DNA of 64,000 nucleotides, taken from positions 57,583,798-57,647,797 of the forward strand of contig NC_069678.1 in NCBI RefSeq assembly GCF_023699985.2, written 5' to 3'. The notes under the pieces are model-generated. The model saw only the letters and a list, made by a program, of their open reading frames with translations. It did not search any database and was not told the DNA's origin. Within the stretch, counting starts at the first letter, position 1. Each line of letters begins with the position of its first letter. Below are positions 12,150 through 23,139 of this stretch, in pieces. Source of the DNA: Odocoileus virginianus. Its lineage: Eukaryota; Chordata; Mammalia; Artiodactyla; Cervidae. Both the position numbers and the translations under genes were made by a program.

Positions 12150-13530
12150 CTTAAATTGTATCAAATGCCTTTTTATTGTTGGTGGTTTCACCCTGCTTTT
12201 TCCAGGCAACTACTGAGATAATCCTGTTTGGGGGAGTTTATCCTGTTAATGTGGTGAATTCAATTTGTTGATATTTAACTGTTAAAACCAAAATTGTATG
12301 ACTGTGATAAAGCCAGCTTGTTCATGATATGTTTTTGGATTAAAATAGATGAAGAAAGTTCATAGTAATGTTTATTAAGTTTGAAAGTGAAAGTGTTAGT
12401 TGCTCAGTCACATCCAACTCTTTGCAACCCCACAGACTATAGCCCACTGGTCTCCTCTGTCCATGGAATTCTCCAGGCAAGAATACTGGAGTGGGTTGCC
12501 ATTCCCTTCTCCAGGGGATCTTCCGGATCCGGAGATCGAACCCAGGTCTTCTGCATTACAGGCGGGTTCTTCACTGTCTGAGCCACCAGGGAAACATACC
12601 AGTCTGTACTTTTCTTAAAATGTTTTTAGGTTTTCACGTTGGAGATATGGGCTTATAAATAAATTTGGAGGTGTTCCTTCACCATCTGACTTCTAAAACG
12701 TATTGTGAAGATTATTATGCTTCCTTCCTAAAATATTTTCACAAAAATATCTTCTGGGCAAGAAGTGTTATTTTGAAAAAGTTTTGATAATGATATCTTA
12801 AAACATATAATTGTTATTCATATTTTCTGTTCAACATCTTACAAGCATTTTTTGAGTTATGTGGTTCAAAGAACTCATTCATTTTATCTAAGTCATCAAA
12901 TTCATTGGCTTTAGGTCATTTATAGTATTTGGTTATTATCCTTATAATCTGTAGGATCTGTAGACATATTCCAGTTTTATTCTTGGTATTTATTTTCTTC
13001 TTTTTTGATCTTTATCAATATAACAAAAATTTGTATGTACATGAAAATATGTATACATATATGTTTATACATAAATATATGTGTGTGTACATATATATAC
13101 ATCTCTGATAATTCTTGTTTTGAGCTATACTTTATCCAATATTAATATAGCCATACTTGCTTTCTTGGCATAGTATATGCTTTCTATTTATATATCTATC
13201 TATGCTTTTACATTTAAAATGCATCTCTTACAGACAGCATATAGTTGGGTAGTACATTTTTATCCATCTTGACAATTTGTAGCTTTTGATTAAAATGGTT
13301 AATTCAGTATATTTAAAGTAACTTTTATATTGTTTAATTATAACATTTTGCTGAGAGTATTTTTTGTCCCATGTTTTTCCTCTTTGTTCCTTCTTTTATG
13401 CCTTCTATTCAATTAAATGAATATTTTTGAGTACACTCTTTTAATTTCCCTAATGAGTTCTTCAATTTTATTACAATTCTATGCATTACAATATGAACTT
13501 GACTTCTCAAGTCTTCTTAGAGTTAGTATT
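12150..13530 (-). mobile_element. Ancient L1M LINE, ORF2 region, interrupted by a SINE
   Basis: The plus strand shows reverse-complement L1 ORF2 hallmarks: TTTATCCTGTTAATGTGGTG near 12238, then TTATTATCCTTATAATCTG near 12933 and CAGACAGCATATAGTTGGGT near 13230. Order and orientation are consistent. A Bov-tA at 12383-12594 splits it and a BovB lies at its right edge. No open frame survives. Confidence 0.68.
12383..12594 (-). mobile_element. Bov-tA SINE inside L1M
   Basis: GAAAGTGAAAGTG tail, CATCCAACTCTTTGCAACCC core, CTCCAGGGGATCTTCCGG, GAGATCGAACCCAGGTC, and GTCTGAGCCACCAGGGAAAC at the 5' end. It is well preserved and so clearly younger than the surrounding L1M. Confidence 0.95.
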
Positions 13531-13540
13531 GTATTTGTTG

Positions 13541-14340
13541 CTGTTGCCGTTGTTCAGTGGCTAAGTTGTGTTCAACTCTTTGTGACCCCATGGACTGCTT
13601 CCCTGTCCTTCACTGTCTCCTGGAGTTTGTTCAAGCTTATGTCCATTGAGTTAGTGAAGCTATCCAACCATCTCATCCTCTGTCTCCCCTTTCTTCTCCT
13701 GTCCTCAATCTTTCCCAGCAATAAGGTCTTTTTCTAATAAGTTGGCTGTTTGCATCAGGTGGACTGAGTATTGGAGCTTCAGCTTAAGCACCAGTCCTTC
13801 TAATGAATATTCAGGGTTGATTTCCTTTAGGACGGACTGGTTTGATCTCGCAGCTGTCCAAAGGACTCTCAGAACCTTCTCACCACAATTTGAAAGCATC
13901 AGTTCTTCAGCACTCAGCCTTCTTTATGGCCCAACTCTCACATCCTTATATGACTACTGGAAAAGCCATAGCTTTGAGTAGATGGACCTTTGTCAGCAAA
14001 GTAATGTCTGCTTTTTAATATGCTATCTAGGTTGGTCATAGCTTTTCTTCAAAGGGGCAAGTGTCTTTTTAAATTTCAAGGCTGCAATCACCACCTGCAA
14101 TGATTTTGGAGCCCAAGAAAATAAAATTTGTCACTATTTCCATTTTTTACCCTTCTATTTGCCATGAAGTGATGGGATTAGATGCCATGATCTTAGTTTT
14201 TTGAATGTTGAGTTTTTTGAATGTTAAGCCAGCTTTTCCACTCTCCTCTTTCACCCTCATCAAGAGGCTCTTTGCTTTCTGCCATTATAGTAGTATCATC
14301 TGCATATCTGAGGTTGTTGATATTTCTCCAGAAAATCTGG
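13541..14340 (-). mobile_element. BovB 3' portion, 5'-truncated, decayed RT ORF
   Basis: Reads from a GTTGCTGTTGCCGTTGTTCAG tail through the C-terminal RT region to the segment encoding the YADD box (ATCATCTGCATATCTGAGG near 14296). Frames are broken by indels and stops. Divergence from other copies here suggests a moderately old insertion. Confidence 0.9.
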
Positions 14341-16421
14341 ATTCCAATTTGTGATTACCCAGTAATATTGTATACTTCACTCTAAATATATCTTAGATAA
14401 TGCTCCTTACAACATTAAAACTCCATCTTCATTCTCATTGAATGTTCTATTATTGTCATATATTTCACACGTATAAATATTATAAGCTTCATAAGGAAAT
14501 GCTTTTTTCACTTAAGCAATCAATTAACTCTAGGAAGTGAAAATGAAAAAAATATTGTAGTCTATTTTGTTTACCTAGAAATTTGCATTTGCTGCCTCGT
14601 ATGTTCCCTTCTTTCAGGAATCTGGTTCTACACCTGTTATTTTTCACTGCCTTTCAAATGTATCACATATTTAGCCATGTGATACTTGTTTACAGCAGGA
14701 TAGCAATTTCAGTCTGCTTAGTCTATAGCTTCTTGTCATGACTGGATGCAGAAGTTCTGTGATCATTCACTTACCTAAACCATGATATTTTAAATTTGTT
14801 CTCAGAGAATCAAGGGTAACAATACACCTGAAGCCTATTACCCTAGCTTCTGAAACAGTGGCTAATTAGAAAATCCAAGTGATTTCAAATTTGATTATTT
14901 TCTGCTATGAACACTAGAACAAAATTGTTGGTTTAATTGATGGACATGTGACAATGAAGTCATATTTCATAAAATAGATGCTTCAAACATAAAGTTGCTT
15001 ATAAAGCTATAAGTTCTATTTGATAATTACACCTAAGAAGTTTTTTTTTAATTTAACATATTCATACTGGATTTTGATTATGTCTTATCTCACAGTGTTT
15101 ATATCAAGATATCTATAATTTGATACATGAATTTCTCATTAAACCCAAATTCCTTCCTTGTTGTATCTTTAGTTTTCAAAATCTCTCTTTCAATCCATTA
15201 TTATACTTTTTTATACATACATCCCCCCTACCCTCCTCCCATACTGTCTGGTTTTCAAATCCATCTAATATTTTTCTTTCTATGTTTGAGAATTGCATGT
15301 AGAGTCTGTTTCTTTAGAAGGATTTTTCTCTTTCTACTTACAAACTCCAGATTTACCATGCTAGCTCAAAACCCTCTGGACTTGCTCTGTGTATTTTCTG
15401 TTGGTATATACACTTCCTAAAAATTAGCTAAAGACAAGTTTTTCCCACTATCTTTAATGCTCCAAACTTGACTCATTCCTTTCTTCTTAAGTTATTTCTG
15501 CTCTCCTTTTGGGACTATTCCTGAATAAATGAGCTTATCTATTAACGTTTAAGAAAGTCATCTCAGAAACCTAGCCAGAGCTGCAGTTCTAAATCAACCT
15601 TCTGACAACTTATTTTACAGATGAATATTTAAAATAAGGAAGTCTAAACTGGAGGAAATAAGCAATCTTCTGAAATGGGCTTTACAAATAATGATAATAA
15701 TAAAAACAACTTATGCACCCTATTTCTTTATGTAGCAGCCATAGCGACTTTCAAATGACTGCTGTTAACTTAGGGTACAACATTAATTTTCAGAAATCTT
15801 TCATTTATAAAAGAGGCAAGAAAAGTCCTGCTTCTTGATAAGTGCCTCATATTTCCATTTCAGGTGAACAGAAATTGAATGGAAATACAGTTCATAAAAA
15901 AATGTAAGCTGAAAATAAGTAAGTTCTTGACATTCAGTAGAAATGGCAGCTTAGATGGGAAAGAAAATTTTGTTCATATCCAGCATCAAATGTATCTGCA
16001 ATATTATTAAAGAAGTAATGAGAATTTATCTCCTGAGGTCATTTAATACCCGTTACTAAGGGAGTTCTCAATTGCTTGTTCTGTAGGTACATATACACCT
16101 GTGCCTTTAGTGCATATACCAAAAGATATATTGCAATTATGTTGACTGTAGTTTCTAGGCCTAACATCATGTGACATGGTTTGGAAATGATATTTAATAT
16201 TGCAATCAAGATAATATACAATATAGAATGTTATGAACATCATTATATATATAATAGAACTTGAGAGAGAAAACTACATTAAATATTTATTATTAAGCAT
16301 TAGAAATATTGTATATTGCTCTATTGACTTGTAACAACATCATTATTTCTAGGCAGAAATTATTTTAACATGAAAATTAATATATAGCTAATAAGTGAAA
16401 AGATAAACTGTGAATTAAGTT
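14341..16421. other. No recognised feature
   Basis: About 2 kb of AT-rich DNA. It contains a pyrimidine-rich patch near 15130-15350 and no repeat or exon that I can name. Confidence 0.4.
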
Positions 16422-16432
16422 AGTCTGACTTA

Positions 16433-16483
16433 CATGTGTGTGTGTTCAGTCAGGTGGATTCTTTACCACTGTGCCACCTGGGA
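16433..16483 (-). mobile_element. Miniature Bov-tA remnant with intact target duplication
   Basis: A GTGTGTTCAGTCA 3' end is fused directly to the tRNA-like 5' end (GGTGGATTCTTTACCACTGT, GCCACCTGGGA), so about 150 bp of the middle is missing. It is flanked by perfect 11-bp repeats AGTCTGACTTA at 16422-16432 and 16484-16494. The intact duplication shows this is one insertion with an internal deletion. Confidence 0.85.
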
Positions 16484-16587
16484 AGTCTGACTTATACAAC
16501 ATGTTAAAACATTTTACACATCTCTCAAGAAAAAAAGATAAATTACAAAGCCACTGAGCATTGAGGTTGACTGTGTAAATCGAGATA

Positions 16588-16783
16588 TGTGCTTAGTGGC
16601 TTCAGTCATGTCTGACTCTTTGGGACTCTATGGACTGTAGCCCACCAGGCTCCTCGGTCCAAGGGAGTCTCTAGGCAAGATTGCTACTCCAGGGGATTTT
16701 CCTGACCCAGAGATTGAACCCATGTCTCCTGCGTTTCCTGCATTGCAGGTGGATTCTTTACTGCTGAGCCACCAGGGAAGCCC
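16588..16783 (-). mobile_element. Bov-tA SINE
   Basis: Full family pattern from CAGTCATGTCTGACTCTTTG to GAGCCACCAGGGAAGCCC. It is flanked by AAATCGAGATA (16577-16587) and AAATTGAGATA (16784-16794), an 11-bp target duplication with one CpG-to-TpG change. Confidence 0.95.
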
Positions 16784-17001
16784 AAATTGAGATACAGTCA
16801 GTGGAAATATAAAACAAATATTTATGAACTAGAATTTATAGAAGTTTGCAAACACTTTTTTGTTAGTAGTTGAGGGAAAGGAAGAATTTAGAGAATACTC
16901 TGTCAGTAGTTCTCAATTCCACTTATATAAAAATATTTCTAGTAATTCCCCTTTGTTTATCATAAAATGAAATTTACAGATGTCTGAAAATTATCTACAT
17001 C

Positions 17002-17857
17002 ATAAGAAATGCTGGGCTGGAAGAAGCACAAGCTAGAATCAAGATTGCCAGGAGAAATATCAATAATCTCAGATATGCAGATGACACCACACTTATGGCA
17101 GAAAGTGAAGAGGAACTAAAAAGCCTCTTGATGAAAGTGAAAGAGGAGAGTGAAAAAGTTGGCTTAAAGCTTAACATTCAGAAAACTAAGATCATGGCAT
17201 CTGGTCCCATCACTTCATGGCAGATAGATGGGGAAACAGTGGAAACAGTGGCTGACTTTATTTTTGTGGGCTCCAAAATCACTGCAGATGGTGATTGCAG
17301 CCATGAAATTAAAAGACGCTTACTCCTTGGAAGGAAAGTTATGACCAACCTAGATAGCATATTAAAAAGCAGAGACATTACTTTGCCAACAAAAGTCCGT
17401 CTGGTCAAGGCTATGGTTTTTCCAGTGGTCATGTATGGATGTGAGAGTTGGACTGTGAAGAAAGCTGAGCGCTGAAAAATTGATGCTTTTGAACTGTGGT
17501 GTTGGAGAAGACTCTTGAGAGTCCCTTGGACTGCAAGGAGATCCAACCAGTCCATCCTAAAGGAGATCAGTCCTGGGTGTTCATTGGAAGGACTGATGTT
17601 GAAGCTGAAACTCCAATACTTTGGCCACCTGAAGTGAAGAGCTGCCTCATTGGAAAAGACCCTTATGCTGGGAGGGGTTGGGGGCAAGAGGAGAAGGGGG
17701 TGACAGAGGATGAGATGGCTGGATGGCATCATTGACTCGATGGACATGAGTTTGAGTAAACTCCGGGAGTTGGTGATGGACAGGGAGGCCTGGCGTGCTG
17801 CGATTTGTGGAGTCGCAAAGAGTCAGACACGACTGAGCGACTGAACTGAACTGAAAG
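17002..17857 (+). mobile_element. BovB, 5'-truncated, RT palm to 3' end
   Basis: Starts in the RT domain just before the catalytic box and runs to the canonical GACTGAACTGAACTGAA 3' end. It is flanked by ATTATCTACATC (16990-17001) and ATTATCTGCATC (17858-17869), a 12-bp duplication with one mismatch. It is among the least decayed BovB pieces in the window. Confidence 0.95.
17004..17820 (+). pseudogene. BovB reverse transcriptase C-terminal fragment
   Basis: RTE-clade reverse transcriptase, which would copy BovB RNA at a nicked target site. The fragment begins about 25 residues before the YADD catalytic box (17074-17085, followed by TTLMAESEEELKSLLMKV). It continues through the VGLKLNIQKTKIMASGPI and CESWTVKKAE stretches. 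The frame stops at 17473-17475, where a CGA arginine codon seems to have become TGA by CpG decay. A second stop, GHLK then TGA at 17635-17637, is shared with other copies in this window. With the endonuclease and RT fingers missing, it cannot act. Family assignment is from recognisable protein motifs; the reconstruction of lost codons is inference. Confidence 0.92.
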
Positions 17858-17869
17858 ATTATCTGCATC

Positions 17870-18344
17870 CATTTGTTAAGCAAAATCAGTATAATATTTT
17901 AAATGTGACATATAAAAGAGAAATTAAAGGAAAGCAGTTTTAGCAAAATGTACTTCCCTATGCAAACCATAGCACAATCACCATGGGAAGGCATAAGGAA
18001 GTTGTTATGTGTTGAATGGATGAATGAATGAATGAAAAAAGTGATTCCACAGATTTTTGCATGCATATAAATAATAACTGAATACAACAGCTACAAATAC
18101 AGACTTATGGTGACTTAAACACTATGAGTAGTGTTGCCAACAGTGATATTATTTTCTGTAATGATGAAAATCTCTGGGCAATGTTTAAGAAAAAGGAGTT
18201 TACGTGGTTTATAAATTTCTAAAAATTCATTATGTATTGAAACTGCCAAAAACTCTGTATGCTTAATGTTAAATGGTGTTAGAGTCAAGGCTGAAGGAAT
18301 TTCAAAACAATAAAATGTTTTTTACCTTTCTGAATGTCTGGGAA
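17870..18344. other. Mostly unassigned; (GAAT)n and weak hAT-like patch
   Basis: Short (GAAT)n at about 18014-18036. The stretch near 18130-18190 (GTGTTGCCAACAGTGATATT, ATGATGAAAATCTCTGG) faintly resembles a hAT MER-type end. No gene. Confidence 0.35.
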
Positions 18345-18722
18345 ATGAACATACCTATGAAACAAAAACAGACTTACATATACAGAGAAAAGATTTGTAG
18401 TTGCTTGAGGAGGGAGGATTGGGGAGGGAAGGACTGGGAGTTTGGAATTAGCAGATGCAATATAGAATGACTAAAGAACAAGGTCTAGCTGTATAGCACA
18501 GGGATATATTATATATATATATCGTAATATATAATGATAATATATATTATATTATATATAATATATAGCACATAATATATTCAATATTCTGAGATAAACC
18601 ATTATGTAAATAAATATGAAAAGAACATATGTGCATAACTAAGTTACTTTGCTGTAGAGCAGAAATTAAGCACAACATTGTAAACCAACTGCAGTTCAAC
18701 AAAATTAAAATAAAATGAAATT
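18345..18722 (+). mobile_element. Older artiodactyl-type L1 3' end
   Basis: L1 3' UTR hallmarks in order: AAAACAGACTTACATATACA, a GGGAGGATTGGGGAGGGAAGG purine block, AGCTGTATAGCACAGGGA, TTCAATATTCTGAGATAAACC, AACTAAGTTACTTTGCTGTA, AGCACAACATTGTAAACCAA, then an A-rich end. The segment after GCACAGGGA is expanded into (TA)n. Confidence 0.8.
18503..18570. repeat. AT dinucleotide/palindromic repeat
   Basis: About 65 bp of alternating A/T with one CG step (ATATATCGTAATATAT) and several self-complementary stretches. It lies inside the L1 3' UTR and probably grew there after insertion. Confidence 0.85.
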
Positions 18723-18734
18723 CATCCAATGTGT

Positions 18735-18902
18735 GAAACAATTTTAGGGGGATGTGGGTGGCCTGATGTGTAGCATCTTTAGCCCCTATACAAGCAGTGC
18801 TACTGGTTACTCTCAATTCTCATGACAATCACAACCTCAAGGCCACACAGAAGTCCAAAATGCTACCTTAGGAGGGTATCTTTTCCTTTGAGAACTGCTG
18901 TG
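18735..18902 (-). mobile_element. MER5-like hAT-Charlie relic
   Basis: Reverse complement of the MER5-type pattern: GCATCTTTAGCCCCTATAC, CAGTGCTACTGG, GACAATCACAACCTCAAG, GTCCAAAATGCTACCTTAGG, and TTTGAGAACTGCTG at the terminal inverted repeat. Diverged and non-coding. Confidence 0.58.
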
Positions 18903-19190
18903 CCCAGAACTTGAGCCTTCGTGTTATGGATGATGTAGATGTCATTCATAAAGACTGGTAATGTGTAAGAAAGAGCAAGTTTTGGAAGGACAGATAATGA
19001 GATCAGTTTTAAATGTATTGAGATGAAATTAATATAATATATTCATGGCGAGTTATGTATGACAAGTTAGAAATAAAGAACAATAATTAAAAGAGAGACT
19101 ATTCAGTAGCTTAGAACCATAACAATGAGTAAATAGTCAAAGAAGAAAATAGAGAAGGAAAGAAATATGAAGACAGATCCATCCATTGAA
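18903..19190. other. No recognised feature
   Basis: AT-rich unassigned sequence between a hAT relic and a CHR SINE. Confidence 0.4.
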
Positions 19191-19191
19191 G

Positions 19192-19440
19192 GGACTTCCC
19201 TTGTGGTACAGTGGATGAGAATCAGCCTGCCAATGTAGGGGACACAGGTTTGATCCCTGGTCACAAGCTGCAACTACTGAAGACTGCACATCTCCAACCT
19301 GTGCTCTGCAACAAGAGAAGCCACAGAAATGAGCGGCCTGAGCACCATAACCAAGTGAAGCTCCTGCTTGATGCAACTAGAGAAAGCCTGCACACAAAAA
19401 ATGAAGACCGAGAGCATCCAGACATAAACAAATATTTTTT
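19192..19440 (+). mobile_element. CHR-2-type SINE
   Basis: GGGACTTCCCTTGTGGTACA, GTGGATGAGAATCAGCCTGCC and GGTTTGATCCCTGGTC form the tRNA-like part. The family-specific tail follows (AGCTGCAACTACTGAAG, CAACAAGAGAAGCCACAG, CAACTAGAGAAAGCCTGCAC) and an A/T-rich end. A short internal deletion follows GATCCCTGGTC. Confidence 0.88.
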
Positions 19441-20521
19441 TAAAAAATTCAGGGAAATGGTGAAATGGCAACCAGCAAATTAGACCAAAAAGCAAGATAC
19501 AGAGTGATGATAGAAGTAGGATATATATATTCCGATGAAGAAAAGGGAAAGAGAGATTTAGAAAGAAAGAATGGTTGGCACTCTCAAATATTTGAAAGCA
19601 ATGAAGGAGAATAAGCGGAAGAACTAAGACAGTTGGGCAGAATTTGGTAGCATGACACAGTTAAACGCCACGTGTGGGAGGGACTGAGAGGAGTAGAAAC
19701 TGAAGACTCGGGAACAGGCATATGCGTCGCTTCCTCTACCAGCTCTACTTGGCATCAGTCTCTGGAAACATTCAAGCTTTGAGCTTAGTCCAGAGCAGAC
19801 AATTACTGAGAACATGTAGATAATCTAGAAAAACCAGCAATCCGGTAGCGTTACAGGGGCCACATTTTCACAGGTATGTAGAGATGGAATGAATCCTGTT
19901 ACCTTCACAGCATTCAGTGGATCTTAGATGAGGTCTGGGCATAGACTAGACATTCATAGGTCTCTACATTCTGTAGAGGTAAAAACTCTGCTGTGATAGG
20001 GCCTGTCTGATGCGGTCTGCACACTCAGCCAGGCTCATGTTGCACTCTGCTTCTCAAACCAGACCAGTTTCAAAATCTCAATGTGTGACTAGAACCCTGG
20101 TCTCACTGAATAGACCTTCTGATCTGTGGGCCTCTGTGGCTGGGTACAAGTATCCCTACTATAAATGCATCCTTAAAACTTTAACAGGCCATACCAGGTG
20201 ACACCAGGATCACTTTAGTTCCAGTCTTCATGCCCTCGCAGACACTATATTTAAAGTGTTGAAATACAGTCAGGAGTCTGGCTTCCTGCTTTTCCCCATT
20301 AACTTTTATATTCCTGTATCTATAAGAGCCAAACCTAGATGAACACACTCAGCTGAGGAAAGGTCTGCAGAATACCCATTCAAGAAATTTAGAGGTAAAA
20401 ATGGAATGATGGACTTTCATCAAACAGTATTACCAATGAGATAATTGAATAGTCATCCTTGGGCAAAAACTCAGATAGCGAATAAATGACAATATACTTT
20501 TAAGCTAGAGAGAGAGAGAAT
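19441..20521. other. No recognised feature
   Basis: More GC-balanced than its surroundings at 19880-20260. I find no splice-flanked frame or repeat that I can name. Confidence 0.4.
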
Positions 20522-20740
20522 GTTTTTGTTGTTGTTCAGTCGCTAAGTCACATCTGACTCTTTGCAACCCATGGACTATAGCCCTCCAGGCTCCTCTGTC
20601 CATGGGATTTCCCAGGCAAAAATATTGGAGTGGGTTGTCATTTCCTTCTCCAGGGGATCTTCCTGATCCAGGGATAGAACCCCAGTCTCCTGGACTGGCA
20701 GGCAGATTCTTACTGCTGGGCCATAAGGGAAACCCTGAGG
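20522..20740 (-). mobile_element. Bov-tA SINE
   Basis: GTTTTTGTTGTTGTTCAGTC tail through to CTGGGCCATAAGGGAAACCC. It is flanked by GAGAGAAT at 20514-20521 and 20741-20748, though the left copy lies in a GA run. Confidence 0.93.
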
Positions 20741-20748
20741 GAGAGAAT

Positions 20749-21100
20749 AATAATAAGACAAAAATTCAGAGTAAGATAAATCTACTGGAGTATTAGGGAG
20801 AGGGACATGATCATATGGTGTCTTCAAAGGCAGGGGTCACACATATTTTATCTCTTAAAATGGGTAGAAGTATGTATTTTCTTTATTATTTATAATGCAT
20901 ATATCAATATTACTGGGGCATATGTAATATTTCACATGAATAAAATTTAATTTTTTTTAGGAATGACAGCAACCAAAGCGTGGTCAACAACAATGCAATC
21001 ATATGTTATTTGTATGTCATGTTTCAGATACTATGATATTTTCTATGAATCTTCACTGAAATTCTGTAAGGTAGTGATCATTACTTTTATTACCTGCATG
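20749..21100. other. No recognised feature
   Basis: AT-rich unassigned sequence between a SINE and a hAT MITE. Confidence 0.4.
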
Positions 21101-21108
21101 CTATAGAG

Positions 21109-21229
21109 CTGGGGTCCCCAAGTACCAATACTAGTCCATGACCTGTTAAGAACCAGGCTGTGTAGCAGGAGGTGAGCGGTCATCTTCCGCACAACTGGTC
21201 CCTAGTACCAAAAAGTGTTGGGACCACTG
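21109..21229. mobile_element. hAT-Charlie MITE (MER1-like) with perfect 8-bp target duplication
   Basis: The ends are CTGGGGTCCCCAAGTACC and GTTGGGACCACTG (inverted). Internal GACCTGTTAAGAACCAGGCT and AGCAGGAGGTGAGCGG match the MER1-type consensus, and most of the centre is lost. CTATAGAG occurs at 21101-21108 and 21230-21237, the 8-bp duplication expected for hAT elements. Confidence 0.88.
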
Positions 21230-21244
21230 CTATAGAGGATCAGA

Positions 21245-21420
21245 TAATAGTGATCATGAACAAAGGCCCTGGGTTATAAGTGCTTAGGTTCAAGTTTATG
21301 AACTGCCACCCACTAGCTGTATGTCCTGAAGTAGTTCAAACACTGTCTTTATGACTATACTTCCTCATCTATAAAATGGGAATAACAGAGCTATCTACTT
21401 CCAAGACTGATCACTTTAAA
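21245..21420 (+). mobile_element. MIR SINE relic
   Basis: GGCCCTGGGTTATAAGTGCTTA, then ACTGCCACCCACTAGCTGTA, then CTTCCTCATCTATAAAATGGG follow the MIR order on the plus strand. Confidence 0.78.
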
Positions 21421-22025
21421 AGAAATGTACAGTGTTATTACTATCATTCCTTTAAGTATTCCTAACTGAAGGTGCCATCCTCATAGTTCCAAAGTCCATG
21501 GCGTTTCATTGTTTGACTTAAGAGCAAGACTGGCAGACTATTTAAGAGAATAAGGAAAATTAATGTCAAGGTCTTGTGTAGTAGGAGAGTATGGAACAAT
21601 CTATTTCCTTTATAGTTTAGCCTAATAGGCATAACTGGATGGAGCAGCTAGTTTCTTTTTCAGAGGTAACATTTAAGATTTCCCTGCCCTTTTTAAAGCC
21701 AGAGATTTCATAAGAGCTAGATCTCAAGTGCTCTGCTCAGCATCAAAAATAAGTACATTTGATCAGGTTTAACAGGAAAAATAACACACCTTTGCTGAGG
21801 TAAAAGTCAGACAATATTTTTTTTTTTCAAATATCATACTTGATACCTCATTCCACCAGGAAAAAGACGTGCAATTTTCCATATTTTAAATGCAGTATAT
21901 ACAAAACCAATCTACGTATCAAGTAGGAGCCATAGATGGCTATTACTCCTACCTGAAAATATTTAATCTAAAAAAAGTCAAGAAGCACTTTGTAAAAATC
22001 GGACAGAATTCCACGGAACCATTTG
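21421..22025. other. No recognised feature
   Basis: Unassigned AT-rich sequence with a T-run near 21818. Confidence 0.4.
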
Positions 22026-22034
22026 ATATTTGCT

Positions 22035-22360
22035 GTGCTGTGCTTAATTGCTCAGTCGTGTCTGACTCTTTGTGACCCCATGGACTGTAGCCCCCAGGCT
22101 CCTGTGTCCATGGGGATTCTCCAGGCAAGAATACTAGGCTGAGTTGCCATGCCCTCCTACAGGGGATCTTCCCAACCCAAGGGTTGAACTCAGGTCTCTT
22201 GAACTGCAGGCAGATTCTTTACAATCCTGAGCCACCAGGGAAGCCCAAGAATACTGGAACTGGTGGACTATCCCTTCTCCATGGGAACTTCCTGACCCAG
22301 GAATCGAACCAGGGTCTCCCGCATTGCGGGCTGATTTTGTATTACCTGAGCTACCAGGCA
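22035..22360 (-). mobile_element. Composite Bov-tA: one full unit plus an extra tRNA-like half
   Basis: The full Bov-tA occupies 22035-22246. A second tRNA-like half (22247-22360) follows head-to-tail, starting at AAGAATACTGGAACTGG and ending GAGCTACCAGG. The whole is flanked by perfect 9-bp repeats ATATTTGCT at 22026-22034 and 22361-22369. No duplication is visible at the internal junction, so the two units probably inserted as one. Confidence 0.88.
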
Positions 22361-22454
22361 ATATTTGCTATGGGATGCCAAGTGTCCATCAGCAACAAGC
22401 AAAATGAAGAGGTTATTCTCATCAGGATGGGTTTTTCAGAGGTAGTGTAATGTG

Positions 22455-22655
22455 GATGTTCATACTGTGGCCTCGGGAGCCAGAGTGCTTAGCTTCATAT
22501 CCAGTTCTGTCACTCACTAGCTGTGGGACCATGGGCATATTACTTAGCCTCCTTGTGCCTCAGTTTTTTTAGTTTTGAAATGAACTCATTAAGAGTACTG
22601 ATCTCATCAGAGTTTCAATTTAAGTGAGTTAGTACTTACTATGCAGCAAGTTGAT
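22455..22655 (+). mobile_element. MIR SINE relic
   Basis: GGGAGCCAGAGTGCTTAGC, TTCTGTCACTCACTAGCTGTGG, GCATATTACTTAGCCTCC and TTGTGCCTCAG match the MIR core in order. Confidence 0.88.
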
Positions 22656-22659
22656 CTTC

Positions 22660-22870
22660 CCAGAAGTCTCTAGGAATAAAGAATCTGCTTGCCAATTCAG
22701 GAGATATAAGAAACACAGGTTTGAATCCTGAGTCAGGAAGATGCCCTGGAGGAGGACATGGCAACCCACTCAAGTATTCTTACCTGGAGAATCCCATAGT
22801 CAGACAAGCCTGGCAGGCTATGGGCCAAAGTGTCACAAAGACTTGGACACGCTAAAGTGACTTAGCACAA
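22660..22870 (+). mobile_element. Bov-tA SINE, opposite to the composite at 22 kb
   Basis: AAAGAATCTGCTTGCCAATTC, GGTTTGAATCCTGAGTCAGG, GGCAACCCACTCAAGTATTC, GGAGAATCCCATAGTCAGAC and CACTAAAGTGACTTAGCAC-like end. Diverged. Confidence 0.9.
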
Positions 22871-23139
22871 ACACACACAGCAAGCTGTTCTAAGAAAAAT
22901 TGTAGGCAGTTAGTAAGCCTTTAATGAGTTCTAAATATTATGGATGACAATTATAATTCTTTCTTTATACCATTGACATTGTTTTATATCCTGAAGTTTA
23001 TTTTAACTCATAAGAGACTGTAAAACTTTGTGAGATAAGAAAATTTGATTTTCAACTTACAATGATCTTTTAAAAATCAGTGGAAGACATGCTTTTATCA
23101 TCAGGTTGGGAGAAGACAATAGAAGCTAAATATAATATT
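22871..23139. other. No recognised feature
   Basis: Unassigned AT-rich sequence leading into an L1M relic. Confidence 0.35.

Noticed and set aside
17178..17747. 189-codon minus-strand frame
   Set aside because: Antisense shadow of the BovB RT fragment on the plus strand. The same product type recurs wherever BovB lies in the other direction.
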